64,000 nucleotides of DNA, taken from the NCBI GenBank assembly GCA_023701205.1, contig JAMPXJ010000007.1:84516-148515 (forward strand). Direction: 5' to 3'. Both the position numbers and the translations under genes were made by a program. Under the pieces are notes generated by a model. It was not told the origin of the DNA. It did not search any database and saw only the letters and a program-made list of their open reading frames with translations. Shown one piece after another: positions 53,252 through 61,844 of the stretch. This DNA comes from Oligoflexia bacterium (lineage in GTDB: Bacteria; Bdellovibrionota; UBA1018). Every line of letters begins with the position of its first letter. Position 1 is the first letter of the stretch.

Positions 53252-54331
53252 ATGGCCAGCGACTCGGATCTGACCCTGGGAGAGTTTCTGAGGCAGGAGC
53301 GGGAAAAACGGGGAATGACCATCGAGCAGGTCGCCTCGGCCACGAAGATCGGCGTCAAGCAGCTGCACGCGTTGGAATCGGACAAATACGGCGAGCTGCC
53401 CGCCAAGCCATTCGTGCGAGGCTTCGTGACCTCCTATTCGCGGTTCATCGGGATCGATCCGCGCGAGGTGCTGACGCGTTTCAACGAATTCATCGAGCAG
53501 CGCTCCCATGACCGGCCCAACCGGGATGCCGGCCACAGCGGCTACGCCTTCGAGAAGCGCGAAGGCGAGCAGAGCCGAACCGTCCTCGGAATCGTCATGG
53601 TGGTGCTCGCCGTGCTCGGCATCATCGTCATCCTGCTCAAGCCGGGCTTGCGCAAGCATCGCGGAAGTCACGTCGAGAAGCTGCGTTCACAGCAGTCGGC
53701 GCATCCTTCGCCGTCGCCCGCGCCGTCGCCCCTTTCCTCGGCTGTCCCATCACCCACGCCGACGGTGCAGCCGCTCGCGGCCCCCTTCGTGGCGCCTCCG
53801 ATCGCTTCACCCGTGGCTTCTCCCGCACCGGTGGCTGTGCCGCTGCCTTCACCCTCGTTTTCGCCGGCGGCGCCGGTTCCGGAGCCCTCCGAGGCCGCCT
53901 TGGCCACGCCTTCGCCTTCTCCGACCATTGCGGATCCCTTGAACTCCGGCGTGGGTCTGAAGCCGGCCCAGATCAAGCACAAGGTTTTGTTCAAGGCATT
54001 GGAATCAGTCTGGGTGCGATACCGCGCGGATGAGCGCCCGATGATGGTTTTCGTGCTCCGGAAGGACAGGATTCTCGTGCTGCGTGCGGAACGCAATATC
54101 ATCTTTCAAACTGCCCATCCCGAAGCGCTGGTTTACAACTACAACAATCAGGGATATCGATCTTTGACGCAGAGCAAGAGCCTCGCTCTGCGTCAGAGTG
54201 ATTCAACCTTGTTTATTCCTTCGCAACTTTCTGAAATTACACCGGAACCGTTCCCTGGCGAGCGTTCGCTCTCCACTCGTCCTCGTCCTCTTTCAGCGAG
54301 CGCGTCACCAACGCCGTCGCCATCCCCATAA
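53252..54331 (+). CDS. rodZ: RodZ-like cell-shape protein
   Basis: 359 residues. Residues about 8-75 form a HTH_25 cytoplasmic domain (LGEFLRQEREKRGMTIEQVA and FVRGFVTSYSRFIGID); a membrane helix follows at about 110-130 (VLGIVMVVLAVLGIIVILL). A long Pro/Ser/Ala periplasmic linker (145-230) precedes a DUF4115-type domain (VLFKALESVWVRYRADERPM). RodZ anchors MreB to the membrane and guides cell-wall elongation. The very long Pro-rich linker and another Pro/Ser-rich C-terminus are unusual in length. The gene ends one base before the first DnaA box. Confidence 0.9.
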   Translation: MASDSDLTLGEFLRQEREKRGMTIEQVASATKIGVKQLHALESDKYGELPAKPFVRGFVTSYSRFIGIDPREVLTRFNEFIEQRSHDRPNRDAGHSGYAFEKREGEQSRTVLGIVMVVLAVLGIIVILLKPGLRKHRGSHVEKLRSQQSAHPSPSPAPSPLSSAVPSPTPTVQPLAAPFVAPPIASPVASPAPVAVPLPSPSFSPAAPVPEPSEAALATPSPSPTIADPLNSGVGLKPAQIKHKVLFKALESVWVRYRADERPMMVFVLRKDRILVLRAERNIIFQTAHPEALVYNYNNQGYRSLTQSKSLALRQSDSTLFIPSQLSEITPEPFPGERSLSTRPRPLSASASPTPSPSP

Positions 54332-54332
54332 G

Positions 54333-54440
54333 TTATCCACGCAAATATGCGAGTTATCCACATCAGATAACTGATGGATACTATTAAATATGTTTCCTTA
54401 TATATTTCATTTTGCACATCTTTCTACAAAGTTATCCACA
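54333..54440. promoter_or_regulatory. Cluster of DnaA boxes with AT-rich DNA (possible origin or DnaA-binding locus)
   Basis: Between convergent rodZ and the LptF/G gene are two perfect DnaA boxes TTATCCACA (54354-54362 and 54432-54440) and one near-perfect TTATCCACG (54333-54341), all in the same orientation. The first two start 21 bases apart, about two helical turns. Between boxes two and three lies a run of about 50 bases (54380-54430) that is strongly AT-rich, like a DNA-unwinding element, in an otherwise GC-rich genome. No dnaA, dnaN or gidA gene is in view, so either this is an origin separated from dnaA or a titration/regulatory site. Confidence 0.6.
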
Positions 54441-54498
54441 AAAGCCCGCGTGGAGCGGTTTTTCAAGGAATTGTGAAAATTGCGTCAGCGTTTTGTCG

Positions 54499-54512
54499 CT
54501 CCTGTACAGGAG
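54499..54512. repeat. 14-bp perfect palindrome near the DnaA boxes
   Basis: CTCCTGTACAGGAG is fully self-complementary without a spacer. It may be a binding site for a dimeric protein or chance; its position beside the DnaA-box cluster is the only reason to flag it. Confidence 0.5.
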
Positions 54513-54635
54513 TTCTGCCGATTGCACCGAGTCTGTGTAACTCGCAAGCCGCATCTGGAGCGGAAAGGGGCATTCTGTCTCATCGGCGCCGCGGCCAATT
54601 CCTGTGGTCGCGCGGCTCACCGGCAGGCGCCTGGA

Positions 54636-55793
54636 TCACCAGCGGGCACGCTGAAATGAGAACGCCGCCGCCATCAGCACCACGAGGTTGGGAATCCACA
54701 TCGCGATGATCGGCGGCAGGACGCCGCGATGGATCGCCATGCTGGCCGCCGAGAGCAGCGTCCAATAAACGAGAAGCGTGATGAATGCGACCAGGGCCGC
54801 GCCGGCCCGAACCGCGCGGGTACGCACCGTGCCGAAGCCCATTCCGAGGTAAACGAAGATCAGAGGGGCGAAAGCGATGGCGTAACGGCGCCAGAACTCG
54901 CCGCGCATCTCGCGCCCTTCGGGGCTGGTCGGCGAGCTCTCGCGGATGATGCGACGGAGGTCGCGATAAGGGATCATGCCGGGCTTCCAGGAGGCGTTGG
55001 GAGCCCCCTCGTCGATCTTGAGGTAGAGCCGGTAGGTCTCGAAGTCGATTTTCTGGTAAAGCTTCCCGCCTGAATCGCTGCGGTGGATGCTTCCGTTGTA
55101 AAGCTTGAGCATGGCCGCCGAGCCCAGCTCGCTGGCCGTCCTGACCGGCACGATCTCGCCCGTGCGCGCGACGACGGTGAACGGCGTTTTTGGATTGCGC
55201 TCGTCGTAAATGAAGACGCGCTTCATGCGGCTGGTGCGCTGGTCGACCTTCTCGGCATAGATCAGCAGGTCGAAAAAGCCCGAGGTGAACGTCCCCTCCT
55301 TGATCGAGGAGGCGACCTTCGTGTTGCTCAGCTTGATGAGCAGGTTCTTCGAGGCGCTTTCGCTCCAGGGGGACCATTCCATGTTCAAACCGAGCGAGAG
55401 CGCCACCACGAAGAGCGACAGGACCATGACTGGCACGGACATGCGCCAGATGCTCACGCCGCTGGCCTTGAAGGCCACCAGCTCGCTGTCGGAGGAGAGG
55501 CGTCCGAAGCCCACGAGCACCGCGATGAGAAACGCCACCGGCAGGACCATGGGGAGGAACTGGATGGTCATGAGCATCGTCATCTTCCCGAGCGTGGCCG
55601 CCGAGGCGCCATGCACGATCAGGAGCTCCGCGAGGCTCAGGGCCCGGAACATCAGGAACAGGAAAATGAAGAAGACCACGCCGCCCAGGAACGGCCCGAT
55701 GACCTCGCCCAGGATGTAGCGATCCAGGCGCGCCGGCAGGAGCAGCCGCGGGCTGAAGCGCCTTCTGCGGACGGCCGGAGCCTCAGTAGGCAT
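54636..55793 (-). CDS. LptF/LptG family LPS-export permease
   Basis: 385 residues. After a basic N-terminus, helices 1-3 are followed by the signature VAFLIAVLVGFGRLSSDSEL and FKASGVS, then a large periplasmic beta-jellyroll (about 130-285) and three C-terminal helices (YAIAFAPLIFVYLGMGFGTV, AALVAFITLLVYWTLLSAAS). LptF/G pairs with LptB to extract LPS from the inner membrane. Only one permease gene is present here; the partner is expected elsewhere. Its start overlaps the stop of the WcaJ-like gene by 11 bases, linking LPS export with polysaccharide initiation. Confidence 0.93.
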   Translation of the reverse strand: MPTEAPAVRRRRFSPRLLLPARLDRYILGEVIGPFLGGVVFFIFLFLMFRALSLAELLIVHGASAATLGKMTMLMTIQFLPMVLPVAFLIAVLVGFGRLSSDSELVAFKASGVSIWRMSVPVMVLSLFVVALSLGLNMEWSPWSESASKNLLIKLSNTKVASSIKEGTFTSGFFDLLIYAEKVDQRTSRMKRVFIYDERNPKTPFTVVARTGEIVPVRTASELGSAAMLKLYNGSIHRSDSGGKLYQKIDFETYRLYLKIDEGAPNASWKPGMIPYRDLRRIIRESSPTSPEGREMRGEFWRRYAIAFAPLIFVYLGMGFGTVRTRAVRAGAALVAFITLLVYWTLLSAASMAIHRGVLPPIIAMWIPNLVVLMAAAFSFQRARW

Positions 55794-57183
55794 TCTTGTT
55801 GATGAAACCTTTCCAGAGCGTCATGAAGAGGATCTTCCAGTCCAGAGCGTAGGACCAGTGGCGGATGTAGTAAAGATCGCATTCGATGCGCCGGTCAAGC
55901 GAGGTGTCGCCCCGCCAGCCGTTCACCTGCGCCCAGCCGGTGATTCCCGCCTTCACCTTGTGCCGGAGCATGTAATGGGGGATCTCATGACGGAAGCGGG
56001 AGACGAAGACCGGCCGCTCGGGGCGCGGCCCCACGAGCGACATGTCGCCGACGAGCACGTTCCAGAACTGCGGCAGCTCGTCCAGGCTCGTGGAGCGCAG
56101 GAGCGTGCCGATCGGCGTGCGGCGGTCATCATTGGGCCTCGCCCAGACCGCGCCGCTCTGGGCCTCCGCATCGATCCGCATCGAGCGGAACTTGAGCATG
56201 CGGAAGGAGCGGCCGTCCAGACCCATGCGTTCCTGCCCGTAAAAGACCGGCCCGCGGGAGGTGAGCTTCACGAGCGCCGCCAGCAGCAGGAAGACCGGCG
56301 AAAGCAGCAGCAGTGCGACCGAAGAGACGGCGATATCGGTGAGGCGCTTGGCCAGCCCGCCCCAGCCATCCAGGGGCGAATCGTTGAGGTTCACGATGGG
56401 AAGCCCGTCGAAATCCTCGATCTCGCAGCCCAGCGTGACGTACTCGTGGATGTCGGGGATCAGCTGCAGGTCGATCGTTTCGTCCTTGAGGGATTCCAGG
56501 AGGCGGTCCAGCGCTCCATACTGATTTCGCGGGAGCGCGATCAGCAGCTGATCGGCCGCGGTCTCCTGGATCAGGCGATGAATATCGCCGAAATGGCCGA
56601 TCACGCGCTTGCCGGCGACCTCGGCGTGCGGCGAGCCTTCCTGCGTGACCACGCCCAGAACCCGGAAGCCCAGCTCGGGGAACTTGTCCAGGCGATGGAT
56701 CAGCGTCTCCACCGCCGCGCCTTCGCCCACGATGAGGAGGTGCCGGAGATTGTAGCCCTGGCGCCGGATGGCCCGGAGGATGTTCCTGAGCGAGAGCCGG
56801 AAAAAGACGAGAGCCGCCGCGCCCAGAAGCCCGAAGTAAATCATGACCGCGCGGGAGTACTTGTACTCCGCGAAAAGGTAAGTCGTGGCGATGAAGAAAA
56901 GCATCGCGACGCCATGAGCTTTGAGCAGGAGATGCGCCTCGTGGGTTCGCCGGAGCATCCGACGGGACTGATAGACTTTCATCGCTTCGAAAACGGTCAT
57001 CCAAAGCGCCATGACCAAAGGCGTGAGCGCGGCGTACTTTTCGAAAGGGGGGAAGCCTTTGGTGACTTCGATCACGGGCAGGAAGAAGCGCAGCCAGTAC
57101 GAGGCGAGCCAGACCGTGCCGATGACGCAGGCGTCTACGACCCGGAAAGCACCGCCCACGATGTGATGATAACGCTTCAACAT
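55783..57183 (-). CDS. Undecaprenyl-phosphate sugar-phosphotransferase (WcaJ-like)
   Basis: 466 residues: four N-terminal membrane helices (about 10-110), a CoA-binding/Rossmann-like domain (about 140-265, LLIVGEGAAVETLIHRLDKF), a fifth helix (about 285-305) and the C-terminal bacterial sugar transferase domain with GPVFYGQERMGLDGRSFRML, KFRSMRIDAE and FWNVLVGDMSLVGPRPERPV. It starts polysaccharide repeat assembly by placing a hexose-1-phosphate on undecaprenyl phosphate. The sugar (glucose or galactose) cannot be told from sequence. It is divergent from pepA across 74 bases. Confidence 0.95.
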   Translation of the reverse strand: MLKRYHHIVGGAFRVVDACVIGTVWLASYWLRFFLPVIEVTKGFPPFEKYAALTPLVMALWMTVFEAMKVYQSRRMLRRTHEAHLLLKAHGVAMLFFIATTYLFAEYKYSRAVMIYFGLLGAAALVFFRLSLRNILRAIRRQGYNLRHLLIVGEGAAVETLIHRLDKFPELGFRVLGVVTQEGSPHAEVAGKRVIGHFGDIHRLIQETAADQLLIALPRNQYGALDRLLESLKDETIDLQLIPDIHEYVTLGCEIEDFDGLPIVNLNDSPLDGWGGLAKRLTDIAVSSVALLLLSPVFLLLAALVKLTSRGPVFYGQERMGLDGRSFRMLKFRSMRIDAEAQSGAVWARPNDDRRTPIGTLLRSTSLDELPQFWNVLVGDMSLVGPRPERPVFVSRFRHEIPHYMLRHKVKAGITGWAQVNGWRGDTSLDRRIECDLYYIRHWSYALDWKILFMTLWKGFINKNAY

Positions 57184-57257
57184 GTCGTTCCCTCGGCAGA
57201 AGCCCTATGTTAGAAACGGTAACCTAATTCAACGATAAAGTCCGTCAAAGGGATATT

Positions 57258-58787
57258 ATGCGCAAACTCACCACTCTTGAAGCTCGTACCACCTCCGCCG
57301 GGGCCGTCGACGTCGACGTGATCGCGGTCTTTCAGGATAGCGGCAAGAAGCCCATCCCGCCGAGGAGCGTTTATTCCGGCGCGGTCGAGCGGCTGCGGCG
57401 TGGGGACGCGTTCGTCGCGCGGCATGGCTCGACCCAGTTCGTGCGCTTCGGTGGGAAGGGCTCGGCTGAGAGCTGCCTGCTGGTGGGTTTTGGCGCCGCT
57501 GCCGAGCTGACGGAGGAAAAAGTCCGGTCCGCGGGCGGAAATGCCTGGTCCCGCCTGGTCGCCGAGAAATGCAAGACGGCCACGATTCACATCGATACGC
57601 TTTTCGCCGCGAAGGGTCTGCCGAGGGAGCCCGGACACGCCCGTCTCGCGCGCGCCTTCGCCGAGGGCCTCGTGCTGGGCGCTTACCAGTTCCTCAAGCA
57701 CAAGAGCTCCGCGAAATCAGGCGACGACGGTTACGCGGGTCCCGCGAAGATCTCCTTCCTCACGCAGGAAAAGGCGCTCAAAAAGCAGCTGGATACCGAA
57801 CTGGGCCAGGTGATGGATATCGCTGAGTGCGTGCAGGTCACGCGTGACTGGTCGAACGAGCCTTCAAACCACGGGACTCCTGAGTTCTATGCGGCCGAGG
57901 CCCGCAAGCTTGCCAAGCAGCACGGTCTCAAGATCACCGTGCTCACCGAGGCGGACGCCGCGCGCGAGAAGATGGGGCTCTATCTGGGCGTAGGCCAGGG
58001 CGCCGAGCGCGAAGGCCGCATCGTCGTGCTCGAGTACACCCCCAAAGGCGTCAAAAACCCCAAGACGATCGCCTTCGTCGGCAAGGGAATCACCTTCGAC
58101 AGCGGCGGCATCTCGATCAAGCCCTCCGCGCGAATGGAAGAGATGAAGCACGACATGACCGGCGCCGCGACCGTGATGGGCGCGACGATGCTGGCGGCGA
58201 GATGGGGCGCTCCGAACCGGATCGTCGCGATCATGGCTTTCACCGAGAACATGCCGGACGGCAAGGCCATCCAGCCGGGCAACGTGATCACCGCGCGCTC
58301 GGGCAAGACCGTCGAGGTCATCAACACCGATGCCGAAGGCCGCCTCATCCTGGCGGACGTGCTGGATTACGCGCAGGACTTCAAGCCGGACGCCGTGCTG
58401 GACGTGGCGACGCTCACGGGCGCGGTTTCGATCGCGCTGGGCAAGCAGGCCGCGGGCATTCTGGGCAACGACGATCAGCTCGTCGAGTCCATCCGCCGCG
58501 CGGGCGAGGTCAACGGCGAGCGCCTGTGGCAGCTGCCGATGTGGGACGAGTACTTCGAGGATCTGAAGTCCGACACTGCGGACATGAAGAACTCCGCGAA
58601 CGACGGCTACGGCGGCACGATCCGTGGCGCGATGTTCCTCAAGCAGTTCATCCGCAAGGGCACGCAGTGGGCGCATGTGGATATCGCAGCTACGGCCTGG
58701 GCGGTCGGACATCTGTCGTACATCCCGAAGCGCGGCGCCAGCGGGCTTTTCGTCCGTACGCTCGCGCAGTTCGCGACGGACTTCTAA
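57258..58787 (+). CDS. pepA: Leucyl aminopeptidase (M17)
   Basis: 509 residues, the usual M17 length. The N-terminal macrodomain-like region is poorly conserved; the catalytic C-terminal domain is complete, with IAFVGKGITFDSGGISIKPS (metal-binding Lys/Asp), MKHDMTGAATVMGATMLAA and EVINTDAEGRLILADVLDYA, the family signature with the second pair of metal ligands. It is a cytoplasmic hexameric metallopeptidase removing N-terminal residues from peptides, and in some bacteria it also binds DNA. The start is followed by a GC-rich standard codon pattern; no signal peptide. Confidence 0.96.
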   Translation: MRKLTTLEARTTSAGAVDVDVIAVFQDSGKKPIPPRSVYSGAVERLRRGDAFVARHGSTQFVRFGGKGSAESCLLVGFGAAAELTEEKVRSAGGNAWSRLVAEKCKTATIHIDTLFAAKGLPREPGHARLARAFAEGLVLGAYQFLKHKSSAKSGDDGYAGPAKISFLTQEKALKKQLDTELGQVMDIAECVQVTRDWSNEPSNHGTPEFYAAEARKLAKQHGLKITVLTEADAAREKMGLYLGVGQGAEREGRIVVLEYTPKGVKNPKTIAFVGKGITFDSGGISIKPSARMEEMKHDMTGAATVMGATMLAARWGAPNRIVAIMAFTENMPDGKAIQPGNVITARSGKTVEVINTDAEGRLILADVLDYAQDFKPDAVLDVATLTGAVSIALGKQAAGILGNDDQLVESIRRAGEVNGERLWQLPMWDEYFEDLKSDTADMKNSANDGYGGTIRGAMFLKQFIRKGTQWAHVDIAATAWAVGHLSYIPKRGASGLFVRTLAQFATDF

Positions 58788-58816
58788 GCCCCGCGGTTCT
58801 GCGCTAGAATCAGGGA

Positions 58817-59839
58817 ATGAGGGCGGGACTTCTCGTGATATTTCTTTTGGGACTGGGAGCGGCGGCGAACGCCGGGTTCCTGCTTCCCGAGGAGCTCCCC
58901 GCCGAGCGGCGGTTCCGCAACTTCGATCGCGCGGTGCAGGCGACGGTCAAGATCGCCGAATCCGAGGGCGGGGACTGTGCTTCGGAGTTCGTTTCGCGCG
59001 ATGGCTATCTGGTCACGGCGATGCATTGCCTGGCGAGGTGCCTGCACGCGGCGGGACTGAATGAAGCTTCGTCAGAGAAGCTCCAGCTGACCCCGAAGCT
59101 GACGCTGTTTCGCAACGATCTTGGCAAGCTTCCGGTCACCTGCCGGTTGGCGATTGATGGGGAGTGGCAGCCCGCACGAATCGTGGCGATCGGGAAGGGT
59201 GTGGTCATATACCCGGGCGTCCTGGGTGCCGATCGCAAGGAGATGCTCGAACTCGAGGAGCTGGAGATCGAGGGTTACGGGGATTCCGCCAATGACTTCG
59301 CCGTGGTCAAGCTCAACCGTCGTTCCCCTTGCGTGCCGATCGCCAATAAGCCGCCGAAACGGGGGGAGCCGGCCTGGATCCTGGGGTTTCCCATTAAGAC
59401 CCGTCGAAGCAGGGAAGATTCTGACGGCTTCTCGAAGTACGTCAGCACGGGCGAGTTCTGTTCCAAGGTCGATAGTTCGCGCGCGCTTCTGGATGGGTTG
59501 GAGCTCGAGCAGTTTTCCGAGCGCATCCGGGAAAGCCTGGCGGGCTATCCGAATCGTGATGTCTTCGTCGCGGATTATCTCAGCCTCGAGGAAGCCAGCG
59601 CCTGGGAGGCCACCACGGTGGATACGATCCATGGCATGAGCGGCGGAGGCGTTTATGACGCCGAAGGAAAGCTCACGGGCGTCCATATCCAGGGCCGGAC
59701 CTACAAAAAAGGGTTTTCAAAAAAGAGATCCGAAAGCCCGTTCGGCTCGGAGAGATATATCCCCATCCAGGTGATCCGCACCTTGGTGGCCGAGCGCTTG
59801 GGCGAGGCTCAAGCCAAGGCCATCTTTTCCTGCGAATAG
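58817..59839 (+). CDS. Secreted trypsin-like serine protease
   Basis: 340 residues. Signal peptide (residues 1-19, ending ANA). The chymotrypsin-fold triad is visible: His in LVTAMHCLARC, Asp in SANDFAVVKL, and Ser in HGMSGGGVYD. Several Cys (in GDCASE, AMHCLARC, VTCRL, EFCSKV and IFSCE) could form disulfides. Between Asp and Ser lies a long insertion (about 190-260) of unknown role. It is unrelated in detail to the repeat-containing protease at 8201-9886. The gene begins 29 bases after pepA, so a peptidase pair may be co-expressed, although one is cytoplasmic and the other exported. Confidence 0.88.
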   Translation: MRAGLLVIFLLGLGAAANAGFLLPEELPAERRFRNFDRAVQATVKIAESEGGDCASEFVSRDGYLVTAMHCLARCLHAAGLNEASSEKLQLTPKLTLFRNDLGKLPVTCRLAIDGEWQPARIVAIGKGVVIYPGVLGADRKEMLELEELEIEGYGDSANDFAVVKLNRRSPCVPIANKPPKRGEPAWILGFPIKTRRSREDSDGFSKYVSTGEFCSKVDSSRALLDGLELEQFSERIRESLAGYPNRDVFVADYLSLEEASAWEATTVDTIHGMSGGGVYDAEGKLTGVHIQGRTYKKGFSKKRSESPFGSERYIPIQVIRTLVAERLGEAQAKAIFSCE

Positions 59840-59911
59840 CTCGAAGGCGCGACGCGTTGCGACCCACTTAGCTCTTCCCTAACGTTCCGCTCGGGAATAT
59901 GAAGGGGAGAT

Positions 59912-61234
59912 ATGACTTCCACTCGTTTTTACATCGAAAACGCTTCCAAATTTGATGGCCAGGTCGTCACGATCCGGGGCTGGGTTTACAACAAGCGCAG
60001 CTCGGGCAAGATCAAGTTCCTGGTCCTTCGCGATGGCACGGGCCTGATGCAGGGCGTGCTCTTCAAAGGCGAGTGCAGCGAAGAGGCTTTCAACGATTTC
60101 AAGAAGCTCACGCAGGAATCCTCGGTCGAGGCCACGGGCGTGATCCGCTCCGCCCCGCGCCAGCCGGGCGGTTTTGAGATGGGAATCCAGTCGCTCAAGA
60201 TCGTCCAGGTCGCCGATGCCTATCCCATCTCGCCCAAGGAGCATGGCGTGGAGTTCCTGATGGAGAACCGCCATCTCTGGCTGCGCTCCCAGCGTCAGTG
60301 GGCGGCGATGCGGGTGCGCGCGGAGATCCTGCGCTCGATCAACGAGTTCTTTGATACGCGCGGGTTCATCCGGTTCGATGCGCCGATCCTGACACCGAGC
60401 GCGTGCGAGGGGACCTCGACGCTTTTCGGGACGCAGTATTTCGATGAGAAAGCCTATCTCACGCAGTCCGGCCAGCTTTACGGCGAGGTCGGCGCGATGG
60501 CGTTCGGAAAGATCTACGTCTTCGGCCCCACCTTCCGCGCGGAAAAATCCAAGACCCGCAAGCACCTCACCGAGTTCTGGATGGTCGAACCCGAGGTGGC
60601 CTTCGCCGACCTCAACGACAACATGGCGCTCGGCGAGCAGTTCATCGAGCACATCGTCCAGAACGTGCTCGCGCACCGCGCGCCGGAGCTCAAGATTCTC
60701 GAGCGCGATCTCGCGAAGCTCGAGGGGATCAAAGGCCCGTTCCCGCGGATCAGCTACGACGAGGCGCTCAAGATCCTCGAGAAGCGCGGAGTGGGGATCC
60801 CCTGGGGCGAGGACTTCGGCGCGCCCCATGAGACGGCGCTCGGCGAGGAGTTCGGCAAGCCGGTTTTCGTCCATCACATGCCCTCGCAGATCAAGGCGTT
60901 CTATTTCAAGCAGTCCGACACGGTCGGCGGCCCGGGCGTGACCGGCACGGGCAAGTACGCGCTTGGCTGCGACCTGATTGCTCCGGACGGGTACGGCGAG
61001 ATCATCGGCGGCGGCCAGCGCGAGGAGAGCGCCGAGGTGCTCAAGCGCCGGATCGCCGAGCACGGCCTGAGCGAAGCGGACTACAGCTGGTATCTCGACC
61101 TGCGGCGTTTCGGGTCGGTGCCGCACTCGGGCTTCGGTCTGGGGGTCGAGCGCACTGTCGCATGGATGACGGGTGTCGAGCACGTGCGCGAGACGATTCC
61201 CTTCCCGCGCATGCTCAACACGCTTCGGCCCTGA
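59912..61234 (+). CDS. asnS: Asparaginyl-tRNA synthetase
   Basis: 440 residues of a class IIb synthetase. An N-terminal OB-fold anticodon-binding domain ([20 protein letters not shown]) is followed by the hinge [20 protein letters not shown], motif 2 region [20 protein letters not shown] and motif 3 [15 protein letters not shown]. The length and the motif text fit AsnRS better than the longer bacterial AspRS. A good AAGGGGAGA site precedes the ATG. trmL follows after 18 bases. Confidence 0.95.
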   Translation: MTSTRFYIENASKFDGQVVTIRGWVYNKRSSGKIKFLVLRDGTGLMQGVLFKGECSEEAFNDFKKLTQESSVEATGVIRSAPRQPGGFEMGIQSLKIVQVADAYPISPKEHGVEFLMENRHLWLRSQRQWAAMRVRAEILRSINEFFDTRGFIRFDAPILTPSACEGTSTLFGTQYFDEKAYLTQSGQLYGEVGAMAFGKIYVFGPTFRAEKSKTRKHLTEFWMVEPEVAFADLNDNMALGEQFIEHIVQNVLAHRAPELKILERDLAKLEGIKGPFPRISYDEALKILEKRGVGIPWGEDFGAPHETALGEEFGKPVFVHHMPSQIKAFYFKQSDTVGGPGVTGTGKYALGCDLIAPDGYGEIIGGGQREESAEVLKRRIAEHGLSEADYSWYLDLRRFGSVPHSGFGLGVERTVAWMTGVEHVRETIPFPRMLNTLRP

Positions 61235-61252
61235 GCTTTCGGCCACGCAGCT

Positions 61253-61717
61253 ATGCCGTACGATTTGAACGTAGTGCTGGTCGAGCCCGAGATTCCGCAG
61301 AATACGGGATCCGTGGGGCGCCTTTGCCTGGCCACGGGCGCGACCTTGCATCTTGTGGAGCCCATGGCCTTCGAGATCACGCATTCCAGGCTCAAGCGCG
61401 CGGGGCTCGATTATTGGGAGCATCTGCACGTGGTGATGCACAAGAGTCTCGACGAGTTCCTGCGCTCGCTTCCGCCGGACGCGCCCAAGGTCTTCTTCAC
61501 CAAGAAGGCCGGGCACACGCTCTTTGAGCATGAGTTCAAGCGCGGGACCTATCTCATCTTCGGCAAGGAGACGATGGGCCTGCCGGATTCGATGGTGAAC
61601 GCCTATCCGACCGACTGCGCGCGCATCCCGATGTACGACGCGCGCGTGCGCTCGTTGAACCTCGCTAACTCAGTGAGCATCGCGGTTTACGAGGCGATCC
61701 GGCAGCTGGGGGCCTGA
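61253..61717 (+). CDS. trmL: tRNA (cytidine/uridine-34-2'-O)-methyltransferase
   Basis: 154 residues, the compact SPOUT-fold size of TrmL. LNVVLVEPEIPQNTGSVGRL (motif 1), LIFGKETMGLP (motif 2) and the C-terminal MYDARVRSLNLANSVSIAVY (motif 3) are all present. It methylates the 2'-OH of the wobble base in tRNA-Leu isoacceptors. Only a weak ribosome-binding site precedes the ATG at 61253, which lies 18 bases after asnS, so translation may be coupled. Confidence 0.95.
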   Translation: MPYDLNVVLVEPEIPQNTGSVGRLCLATGATLHLVEPMAFEITHSRLKRAGLDYWEHLHVVMHKSLDEFLRSLPPDAPKVFFTKKAGHTLFEHEFKRGTYLIFGKETMGLPDSMVNAYPTDCARIPMYDARVRSLNLANSVSIAVYEAIRQLGA

Positions 61718-61763
61718 GGCCGGCCGTCGGGCACCAGGCTGATGCCAGCCCTGAATCAGAACT

Positions 61764-61827
61764 GAGTGTTTTAAATGATGGTTTAAAACACTCATGAGTA
61801 TTTTTAACCTTCCTTTAAAACACTCAT
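61764..61827. promoter_or_regulatory. Repeated TTTAAAACACTCAT motifs before the ATPase gene
   Basis: GAGTGTTTTAAA (61764-61775) and TTTAAAACACTC (61782-61793) form a perfect 12-bp inverted repeat with a 6-base loop. A further direct copy, TTTAAAACACTCAT, lies at 61814-61827. The AT-rich motifs contrast with the GC-rich genome and look like a multi-site operator. A TATGAT hexamer (61833-61838) downstream could be the -10 of a leaderless transcript starting near 61845. Confidence 0.7.
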
Positions 61828-61844
61828 ACAGTTATGATCAGGCG

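Larger units (their letters stand above)
54332..54635. other. 304-base convergent intergenic region
   Basis: Apart from the DnaA-box cluster it contains a perfect 14-base palindrome, CTCCTGTACAGGAG (54499-54512). I see no open reading frame with plausible start signals and no clear U-tailed terminator for either convergent gene. Confidence 0.6.

Noticed and set aside
54332..54635. Definite oriC
   Set aside because: No dnaA, dnaN or gidA nearby and no skew data; kept only as a candidate.
59879..61531. A 550-codon reverse open frame
   Set aside because: It is antisense to asnS and trmL, both of which have full family motifs.
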